Source: Planctomycetota bacterium
GTDB taxonomy: Bacteria; Planctomycetota; Brocadiia; SM23-32
DNA length: 7,622 nucleotides
NCBI GenBank assembly: GCA_030604585.1
Contig: JAUVVP010000070.1
Coordinates: 1-7,622, forward strand
Direction: 5' to 3'
Positions 1 to 5,781 of the stretch are shown here, in pieces. Positions within the stretch are counted from its first letter, which is position 1, and every line of letters begins with the position of its first letter. The position numbers and the translations under genes are program-made. The notes under the pieces were generated by a model. It saw only the letters and a list, made by a program, of their open reading frames with translations. It was not told where the DNA came from and searched no databases.

Positions 1-94
1 CACCCGCGGAGTTCCTCGCCAAGATGGGCATCGTAGGAGAGGAGGCCGATCAACTGGTCGCCGTCGCCTCCATTAAGAGCGCCGGGAGCAGCGG

Positions 95-98
<4 letters not shown>
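1..98 (+). CDS. 3' end of an unidentified upstream gene (partial)
   Basis: The first complete codon begins at base 3, and the frame stays open to a TGA at 96-98; the other two forward frames hit stops early. The visible tail is 31 residues, starting PAEFLAKMGIVGEEADQLVA and ending IKSAGSSG. Codon third positions are mostly G or C, like the neighbouring genes, so it looks genuinely coding. Its stop overlaps the lolD start codon in an ATGA arrangement, which suggests one mRNA and translational coupling. A LolC/E-type permease would be the expected partner here, but FtsX-family permeases usually end in a short basic tail after a membrane helix. This hydrophilic end does not look like that. I cannot name the product. 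Confidence 0.6.
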
Positions 99-832
<734 letters not shown>

Positions 833-860
833 GAAGGGCCCACCGGCAGCAGCCGAAAAA

Positions 861-890
861 AGGTTGCAAGCAAGCCCTTTTCCGTATAGT
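861..890 (+). promoter_or_regulatory. Candidate sigma-70-type promoter for ilvE
   Basis: An AT-rich patch stands out in the 143-base gap between lolD and ilvE. TTGCAA (864-869) matches the -35 consensus at 4 of 6 positions. TATAGT (885-890) matches the -10 consensus at 5 of 6. The spacer is 15 bases, shorter than the usual 16-18, so the call is tentative. It would place the transcript start near 897 and give a leader of about 80 bases before the ilvE start. The patch also contains an AAAAGG/CCTTTT dyad (see findings). Confidence 0.4.
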
Positions 891-962
891 CTACTGCCCC
901 CGGCGTCGGGGCCGCCCGAAGGCCCGCGTGGACTGCCTGTGAGGCGTGCTTGACGAGGAGCC

Positions 963-970
963 GAAGGAGA
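963..970 (+). promoter_or_regulatory. Ribosome binding site that decides the ilvE start
   Basis: GAAGGAGA is a near-perfect Shine-Dalgarno sequence. It lies 5-6 bases before a TTG codon at 976 and inside the longer reading frame that would start at GTG 946. The spacing is ideal for TTG 976, and nothing comparable precedes GTG 946. Confidence 0.7.
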
Positions 971-975
971 TTGCG

Positions 976-1842
976 TTGGGGCTGAAAGTCTACATCAACG
1001 GCGAGCTCTACGAGACGGAGGATGCGCGTATCTCCGTCTACGACCACGGCCTGCTCTACGGAGACGGGGTCTTCGAGGGAATCCGGGTCTATAACGGCAA
1101 GATCTTCCGATGCAAGGAGCACATAGATCGCCTCTTCGCCTCGGCCCGGGCAATCGCCCTGGAGATGCCCATGACCAGGGACGAAGTGGCCGAGGCCATG
1201 CGCCACACCCTCGATGCCAACGGCCTGACGGACGCCTACATCCGATTGCTGGTAACGCGCGGCATTGGCACCCTCGGGCTGGACCCCTACGAGTGCACCA
1301 ACCCCCAGGTCATCATCATCACGGACAGCCTCGCCTTGTATCCCCCGGAATACTACGAGAAGGGACTGGAACTGGTGACGGTCCCGACGGTGCGCAACCA
1401 CCCGAACGCCGTCAACCCGCGCATCAAGTCCATGAACTACCTGAACAACATCCTGGCGAAGATAGAGTGCCTCCAGGCCGGCGTGACCGAGGCCGTCATG
1501 CTGAACAAGGAAGGCTACGTGGCCGAGTGCACCGGCGACAACATCTTCATCGTCAAGGACGGCAAGCTGTTGACCCCGCCGGCGCACGCGGGCATCCTGG
1601 AGGGCATCACCCGCGGGGTGGTGATGGAGCTTGCCCGGGAAGCGGGCATCGAGGCCCTGGAGAAGGACATGACCCGCTTCGACCTGTACGTGGCCGACGA
1701 GTGCTTCCTGACCGGCACGGCCGCCGAGATCATTCCGGTCGTGCGCATTGACAGCCGCGACATCGGCGACGGCAAACCGGGTCCGACAACTCTGAAGCTG
1801 CTGGAGATGTTCCGCGACCGGACCACCAACGCCACCGGCTGA
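976..1842 (+). CDS. ilvE: Branched-chain amino acid aminotransferase (PLP fold type IV)
   Basis: 288 residues from the TTG at 976. Interconverts leucine, isoleucine or valine and their 2-oxo acids with glutamate/2-oxoglutarate, as the last step of branched-chain amino acid synthesis; cytoplasmic. The N-terminus GLKVYINGELYE and the motif YDHGLLYGDGVFEGIR (22-37) are typical of bacterial IlvE. The PLP-binding lysine is K151 in PRIKSMNYLNN. E184 in GYVAECTGDN is the conserved acid that contacts the pyridine nitrogen. GILEGITRGVV (206-216) and FLTGTAAEIIPV (244-255) form the cofactor phosphate and substrate loops. The frame is open back to GTG 946 (298 residues), but those extra residues are not family-like and hold the Shine-Dalgarno sequence. 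D-amino-acid aminotransferase and aminodeoxychorismate lyase share the fold and are less likely. A weak 6-bp dyad (1834-1839/1847-1852) spans the stop. Confidence 0.9.
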   Translation: MGLKVYINGELYETEDARISVYDHGLLYGDGVFEGIRVYNGKIFRCKEHIDRLFASARAIALEMPMTRDEVAEAMRHTLDANGLTDAYIRLLVTRGIGTLGLDPYECTNPQVIIITDSLALYPPEYYEKGLELVTVPTVRNHPNAVNPRIKSMNYLNNILAKIECLQAGVTEAVMLNKEGYVAECTGDNIFIVKDGKLLTPPAHAGILEGITRGVVMELAREAGIEALEKDMTRFDLYVADECFLTGTAAEIIPVVRIDSRDIGDGKPGPTTLKLLEMFRDRTTNATG

Positions 1843-1897
1843 AGGGGCCGGTCCTGCTGCAATCGTCGAACCTCTAACCGCTGAAGGAGTCCACAGG

Positions 1898-2731
1898 ATG
1901 TACCGATCATTTGGAGGCGGCGCAATCGGCGTGAACGTCAGCTTCGAGGAAGGAGTAGAACTCGCCGCGCACTTCGGGTTCGAAGGCATAAGCCTCGACG
2001 CCGGCTACGCGATGGAAAGCGGGCCCGAGACCGTGGTGCAGATGCTGGACGACAGGAGCCTGATCCCGGGCGGATGGGGGCTGCCGGTCACGCTGTTGGG
2101 GCCGGAAGAGGGGTTCAGGGCGGCGCTGGAGAAGCTGCCCGCCGTGGCCGACGTATGCTCCCGGGCCGGGGACCTGCGCTGCGCCACCTGGGTGCCGCCT
2201 GCCTCGGAGGAGACGCCCTACGAGGAGACGTTCGAACTGCTGCGCGGCCGCGTGCAGGACGTGGCCGGCATCCTGAAGCAGTACGAGGTGCGGTTCGGCC
2301 TGGAGTTCATCGGACCGCAGACACTCCGGGCCGGCAAGAAACACGAGTTCATCCACACGATGGACGGCATGCTGGAGCTTTGCAGGGCCGTTGGCACGGG
2401 CAACGTCGGCCTGCTGCTGGACTGCTGGCACCTCTACACCAGCGGCGGCAGCATGGACGACGTGCTGAAACTGAGCGACGCCGACGTTGTCGTGGTGCAC
2501 ATCAACGATGCGCCCGAGGGCGTCGCGCTCCATGAGCAGGTGGACAACGTGCGAAGGCTGCCCGGCGAGACCGGCGTCATTGACGTGCCGCGTTTCCTGC
2601 AATGCCTCAAGCAGATCGGCTACACGGGGCCCGTGATGGCCGAGCCCTTCAGCGAACGATTGAGCCGGATGGAGCCCGAAGAGGCCGTCCGCACGGCGAA
2701 GGACGCCATAGACAGCGTCTGGCCCGATTGA
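1898..2731 (+). CDS. Sugar phosphate isomerase/epimerase-like TIM barrel protein
   Basis: 277 residues, a member of the xylose-isomerase-like TIM barrel group (AP endonuclease family 2), probably a cytoplasmic metal-dependent enzyme acting on a sugar, polyol or inositol derivative. Likely metal ligands are E136 (GLEFIGP), D175 (LLLDCWH), H201 (VVHIND) and E249 (MAEPF), with H178 nearby. The D175/H178/H201 spacing equals that of D185/H188/H211 in D-tagatose 3-epimerase, where D185 and H211 bind the metal together with E152 and E246. RRLPGETGVID (219-229) matches the loop often written R-x-L-P-G-E-G in this group. The ATG at 1898 has AAGGAGT (1884-1890) 7 bases upstream. The gene follows ilvE by 55 bases and may be read from the same promoter. 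The exact substrate cannot be told; an IolE-like dehydratase or hydroxypyruvate isomerase-like role is also possible. Confidence 0.8.
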   Translation: MYRSFGGGAIGVNVSFEEGVELAAHFGFEGISLDAGYAMESGPETVVQMLDDRSLIPGGWGLPVTLLGPEEGFRAALEKLPAVADVCSRAGDLRCATWVPPASEETPYEETFELLRGRVQDVAGILKQYEVRFGLEFIGPQTLRAGKKHEFIHTMDGMLELCRAVGTGNVGLLLDCWHLYTSGGSMDDVLKLSDADVVVVHINDAPEGVALHEQVDNVRRLPGETGVIDVPRFLQCLKQIGYTGPVMAEPFSERLSRMEPEEAVRTAKDAIDSVWPD

Positions 2732-2733
2732 GG

Positions 2734-2764
2734 TGTCGCGCCCCGAGCCGCCCTGGGCGCGACA
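2734..2764. terminator. Perfect 10-bp inverted repeat after the TIM barrel gene
   Basis: TGTCGCGCCC (2734-2743) and GGGCGCGACA (2755-2764) are exact reverse complements around an 11-base loop. A bulged A2765 could let two more G-C pairs form (GG 2732-2733 with CC 2766-2767). It starts three bases after the stop codon. No T-run follows, so it is not a classical intrinsic terminator. A U-tract-less terminator, an mRNA 3'-end stabiliser or a protein-binding palindrome are all possible. Confidence 0.5.
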
Positions 2765-2812
2765 ACCTGCGGCGGGACTTCGCCTCACACAGTGCCCCCG
2801 GGAGAAACGCAC

Positions 2813-3577
2813 ATGCCTGCACCCGTCCACCAGAAGAGCTTCGTGTTGACCGTGGCGGAATCCAAACGGCTCATCGCCCGGGCGCTCAGGCGCCATCCCA
2901 CCGTCACCAAGGCCCGCAACCAGGGCATCGTGGCGGTCGCCAAGGGAAGCACCAACAGCTACGTGGTGGAAGAGCTGACGGGGGAAGGCATCCACAAGCC
3001 GGACTACTGCATGGGCGTGACCAAGCCTGCCCGCGGCGCCGAAGGCGCCCAGACGGCGGCCAAGCTGCCCGACCTCGTCCTTCGCAAAGGGGAGAGGCAG
3101 GAGGGCGTGGCCGCCATCGAGATCGTTTCGGAAATGGGCCCCGGCGACGTCTTCATCAAGGGCGCCAACGCCGTCAACTACGACAGGGGGCAGGCGGGCA
3201 TACTCATCGGCCATCCGACCGGCGGAACCATCGGGGCGGCGCTCGGCACGCTCGTCTCCCGGCGCGTCATGCTTCTCATACCCGTCGGCTTGGAGAAGAA
3301 CATCCCCGGCGACCTGCACGAACTCCACCGCCGGGTGGCGGACGTGGGGCCGAACGGCTCCGGGCCGACGCTCTGGCCGATTGACGGGCAGATATTCACC
3401 GAGATAGAGGCGGTGCAACTGCTGAGCGGAGCGCGTGCCGCTCTCATCGCAGCGGGCGGCATCGCCGGCGCCGAAGGCAGCGTGCGGCTGTCCGTCTGGG
3501 GCGCGGCCGATCAGTTGGACCGCGCCGAAGCGGCCATTGAGGACATCCTGGGCGAACCGCCCTTCATCGCCCCGTGA
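2813..3577 (+). CDS. Conserved-looking protein of unknown function, possibly NagB/RpiA-like fold
   Basis: 254 residues, soluble, with no signal peptide or membrane helix. I do not recognise a named family. Several stretches look like conserved functional loops: ESKRLIARAL (16-25), GIVAVAKGSTNSYVVEEL (38-55), GDVFIKGANAVNY (111-123), GILIGHPTGGTIGAALG (129-145), IPVGLEKNIPG (156-166) and GGIAGAEGSV (215-224). The GST-x-S-x-x-V-x-E-L pattern after a hydrophobic strand resembles the GSGST loop of RpiA, NagB and DeoR sensor domains, and the later IKGAN-x-V-N block loosely recalls RpiA's GADEVD. That link is my inference. The last 30 residues may form a small alpha/beta unit. I prefer the ATG at 2813 because GGGAG (2800-2804) lies 8 bases upstream; a GTG at 2792 would add seven residues. 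A 10-bp hairpin separates it from the gene before, so it may be transcribed independently. Confidence 0.75.
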   Translation: MPAPVHQKSFVLTVAESKRLIARALRRHPTVTKARNQGIVAVAKGSTNSYVVEELTGEGIHKPDYCMGVTKPARGAEGAQTAAKLPDLVLRKGERQEGVAAIEIVSEMGPGDVFIKGANAVNYDRGQAGILIGHPTGGTIGAALGTLVSRRVMLLIPVGLEKNIPGDLHELHRRVADVGPNGSGPTLWPIDGQIFTEIEAVQLLSGARAALIAAGGIAGAEGSVRLSVWGAADQLDRAEAAIEDILGEPPFIAP

Positions 3578-3613
3578 GCCCTGACCATCGTGCCCCTGAC
3601 CGCAGCCAGGGCT
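3577..3613. repeat. 7-bp inverted repeat downstream of the unknown gene
   Basis: AGCCCTG (3577-3583), which begins on the last base of the stop codon, is the exact reverse complement of CAGGGCT (3607-3613). The 23-base loop is long and no T-run follows, so this is at best a weak terminator or 3'-end hairpin. Confidence 0.25.
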
Positions 3614-3651
3614 ACCATCTTGGGCGGGCCGGATCCCACGCGCTGACGGAC

Positions 3652-3678
3652 CGGGAAGAACGGGAGGAACGGGAATGG
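3652..3678 (+). repeat. Three tandem 9-base units carrying the phosphoesterase ribosome binding site
   Basis: CGGGAAGAA, CGGGAGGAA and CGGGAATGG follow each other without a gap. The middle unit supplies the GGAGG Shine-Dalgarno core (3663-3667), and the last contains the ATG at 3675. The spacing from GGAGG to ATG is 7 bases. Confidence 0.55.
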
Positions 3679-4556
3679 ACCGGCGAGGCTTTCTCAAGGC
3701 TTCTCTGGCGTCGGCCGTGGGGCTGTTGGCCCACGGCAGAGGGGCCCACAGTCAGGAATCGGCGCCGGGAGATCAAGCAGTTGAAGCAGCCGATGGGCCA
3801 TCATTCGCCTTCTGCGTGGTGGCCGACCCCCACTGCTCCGAGGGACCCAAGGCCGGTCTCGAACACCTGGGCAACGGCGTGGACAAGTTCTTCGCCTGCG
3901 TGGCGCAGATGGAGAAGCTCCGGGCAAAGGAACGGCCCGACTTCATGCTCGTCGTCGGCGACGTCCACCTGTGGGAACTGCGCAAGCACCTGGACAGGGT
4001 CAGCATCCCGATGCACGTCATCGCGGGGAACCACGAGTCCGGCGGCGCCAAGAAGGAGATGCGCGAGCTCTTTCCCGGCGACTTCAAGAAGGGCGGCAGG
4101 GAGGCCGACTACTACTCCTTCGTGCATAGAGGGGTGCGCTTCATCGCCGTCTGTGACGCCGGCAGTGGCGGCGACCACATCGGACAGCTCTGCTCGGAGG
4201 ACTTCGGGCCCCGCGGACAGTGCGAATGGCTCGAACGGGAACTCGCCGCTCCCGAGCGCAACAAGGTCCTCTTCGCGCACATACCCCCCGAACCGCAGGG
4301 CCGCGACAGGAACATGTACCTCTCCCGCAACGACTCGCGCTACTTCAACGCGCTCATGGCGAAGGCCGGGCCTGACGTCGCCTTCTTCGGCCATCTGCAC
4401 CTGGAGACAACCGAGCGCAGGATCGGCCGCACACGCAGCATTACGCTGCGTTCCTGCTGTTGGAACTCCCAGCGGGCCCCGCTCGGCTTCATGGTCGTCA
4501 GGGCGACGCCGGAGGGCATCGCTACCCGCGAGGTCATCACCGGCGTCTATGAGTAG
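3675..4556 (+). CDS. Tat-exported calcineurin-like metallophosphoesterase
   Basis: 293 residues. The N-terminus MDRRGFLKAS is a twin-arginine signal (R3-R4, F6-L7-K8), followed by a hydrophobic stretch to about A19 and a likely cleavage after AHS (24-26), so it should be folded and metal-loaded before export. The complete two-metal phosphoesterase motif set follows: D51-P-H53, G95-D96, G118-N-H-E121, H202 (AHIPP) and G239-H-L-H242. The second motif reads GDVHL rather than the commoner GDxxD, but the metal ligand D96 is kept. Such enzymes cleave phosphate mono- or diesters; the substrate here (nucleotide, phospholipid head group or organic phosphate) is unknown. The start is fixed by GGAGG 7 bases upstream. 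The next gene also appears exported, so the two may work together outside the cytoplasm. Confidence 0.87.
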   Translation: MDRRGFLKASLASAVGLLAHGRGAHSQESAPGDQAVEAADGPSFAFCVVADPHCSEGPKAGLEHLGNGVDKFFACVAQMEKLRAKERPDFMLVVGDVHLWELRKHLDRVSIPMHVIAGNHESGGAKKEMRELFPGDFKKGGREADYYSFVHRGVRFIAVCDAGSGGDHIGQLCSEDFGPRGQCEWLERELAAPERNKVLFAHIPPEPQGRDRNMYLSRNDSRYFNALMAKAGPDVAFFGHLHLETTERRIGRTRSITLRSCCWNSQRAPLGFMVVRATPEGIATREVITGVYE

Positions 4557-4567
4557 CGAGATTGACT

Positions 4568-4593
4568 CGGCCTTTTGGAACAACAAAGGTCCG
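4568..4593 (+). repeat. Bulged stem-loop between phosphoesterase and propeller genes
   Basis: CGGCCTTT (4568-4575) can pair with AAAGG-T-CCG (4585-4593) with one bulged T, leaving a 9-base loop TGGAACAAC. It lies in the 66-base gap between the two genes. No T-run follows, so it may be an mRNA processing or attenuation hairpin, or chance. Confidence 0.3.
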
Positions 4594-4622
4594 ACGGCAA
4601 GTCGGGCAGCACGAGGGCGAAA

Positions 4623-5750
4623 ATGGAATGGCTGCTCCTTCTCGTGGTCGCTGTTCAGGGAGGTCAAATGATGGCAGGCAATCAGCCGGTCGAGTTCGAG
4701 CACGCGGTCATTGACGCCGAAGGGCCGGGCGACCCGCACGTCAAGGCCGCCGGAGACGTCAACGGGGACGGCTTTGCCGACCTGGTGGTTGCCAGCAGCA
4801 ACGGCGGCCCCCTGGTCTGGTACGAATATCCGGGCTGGACGCAGCACGTAATAGCCCCCTCGGGGAAGTGGAGCACCGACGCGAAACTTGCCGACATGGA
4901 CGGCGACGGCGACCTGGACCTCGTCATCTCGGAATGGTATACGCACAACCGCATGGAGTGGTACGAGAACCCGCTGCCGGACGGCGACCCGGCGGCCGAT
5001 CCCTGGAAGCTGCACGTTATCGGCAACCGCCGCGCCCACGACATAACGGTCGGCGACGTTGACGGCGACGGGCTTCTCGAACTCGTCACCCGGTCCCAAG
5101 GCGATGAAGGAGACGAGATCGTCATCTGGAAACAGACCGACGCAGCCTCCTGGACGAAGCGGCTGCTGCCTTGCCCGCGCGGTGAGGGCCTCGCGCTCGG
5201 GGACATCAGTGGGGACGGCCGCCTTGACGTCGTCATCGGCGGCCGCTGGTATGAGGCGCCGGCGGATATCTTGCGCGACCCCTGGCAGGAGCACGTCTTC
5301 GCCGATTGGCCCCCGGACGCCGTCGTCAGAGTGGCCGACATGAACAAGGACGGGCGGCGGGACGTGGTGCTCACGCGCTCGGAAGGGCCCTACAGGCTCT
5401 CGTGGTTCGAGGCGCCGCCCGACCCACGGGACGGCGAGTGGACGGAGCACGTGGTGGACGACTCGGTGGACTTCGCCCACAGCCTGGTGGTCTGTGACAT
5501 GGACGGCGACGGCGAACCGGACATCGTGACGGCGGAGATGCATCAGTCGGCCCGCCGGCGCGTGCTGGTCTACTTCAACGGGGGAGACGCCGCCAACTGG
5601 ACGCGGCAGGTCGTTGCCGTCACCGGTTCGCACAACCTATGCGTCGCCGACATCGGCAACACGGGCGCGCCGGACATCATGGGGACGAACTGGAGCGGCG
5701 ACTATCAGCCCGTCGAGCTGTGGCGGCAGGTCCCGCCCGCCGGGCCGTGA
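4623..5750 (+). CDS. FG-GAP/VCBS-repeat seven-bladed beta-propeller, probably secreted
   Basis: 375 residues from ATG 4623. Seven DxDGDGxxD-type calcium loops are visible at D45-D53, D91-D99, D145-E153, D194-D202, D239-D247, D292-D300 and D343-D351; the last (DIGNTGAPD) is degenerate. Between them recurs a strand of the form W-x-x-H-V-I. The architecture is a single seven-bladed propeller like integrin-alpha FG-GAP domains, usually extracellular and used for binding ligands, glycans or partner proteins; no catalytic site is evident. MEWLLLLVVAVQGG would act as a signal peptide, though its n-region lacks basic residues. Two other starts exist: ATG 4671 has the stronger GGGAGG (4658-4663) but would lose the hydrophobic stretch, and TTG 4575 would add basic residues but has no ribosome binding site. 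It follows the phosphoesterase by 66 bases. Confidence 0.82.
   Translation: MEWLLLLVVAVQGGQMMAGNQPVEFEHAVIDAEGPGDPHVKAAGDVNGDGFADLVVASSNGGPLVWYEYPGWTQHVIAPSGKWSTDAKLADMDGDGDLDLVISEWYTHNRMEWYENPLPDGDPAADPWKLHVIGNRRAHDITVGDVDGDGLLELVTRSQGDEGDEIVIWKQTDAASWTKRLLPCPRGEGLALGDISGDGRLDVVIGGRWYEAPADILRDPWQEHVFADWPPDAVVRVADMNKDGRRDVVLTRSEGPYRLSWFEAPPDPRDGEWTEHVVDDSVDFAHSLVVCDMDGDGEPDIVTAEMHQSARRRVLVYFNGGDAANWTRQVVAVTGSHNLCVADIGNTGAPDIMGTNWSGDYQPVELWRQVPPAGP
4893..5514 (+). repeat. 20-base direct repeat encoding calcium loops of blades 2 and 6
   Basis: GACATGGACGGCGACGGCGA occurs at 4893-4912 and, identically and in the same frame, at 5495-5514. Both copies encode DMDGDG plus the start of the next codon. 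The coordinates given span both copies. The identity is best explained by the repeated propeller motif under strong G+C codon bias, perhaps with past blade duplication. Confidence 0.6.
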
Positions 5751-5763
5751 ACGTGCCCGGCCG

Positions 5764-5781
5764 CCGCCTGCTTTCAGGCGG
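5764..5781. terminator. Stem-loop at the convergent gene junction, possible bidirectional terminator
   Basis: CCGCCTG (5764-5770) and CAGGCGG (5775-5781) form a perfect 7-bp stem with a CTTT tetraloop; G5763 and T5782 could add a wobble pair. It sits 14 bases past the propeller stop and overlaps the stop codon (5774-5776) of the opposing rhamnosidase gene. The position suits a shared terminator, but neither strand has a T-run after the stem. Confidence 0.5.

Noticed and set aside
1834..1852. ACCGGC/GCCGGT inverted repeat spanning the ilvE stop
   Set aside because: Only 6 bp with no T-run in very G+C-rich DNA; easily expected by chance.
1907..3697. 596-residue open frame on the minus strand
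   Set aside because: Antisense to the TIM barrel and unknown-function genes, which have good ribosome binding sites and conserved motifs. Its translation is arginine-, glycine- and histidine-rich without domain features.
4562..4590. Possible promoter before the propeller gene (TTGACT at 4562-4567)
   Set aside because: The -35-like box is good, but the position 17 bases on reads AAAGGT, a poor -10, so I do not call a promoter.
3574..4671. 365-residue plus-strand frame overlapping the phosphoesterase
   Set aside because: Out of frame with a gene that has a full metallophosphoesterase motif set; the product is S/R/T/P-rich low complexity with no credible start.
3801..5633. 610-residue open frame on the minus strand
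   Set aside because: It lies antisense to the phosphoesterase and propeller genes, both of which have complete family motifs. Its protein is rich in V, R, G, H and P with no recognisable domain, as expected for a shadow frame in G+C-rich DNA.
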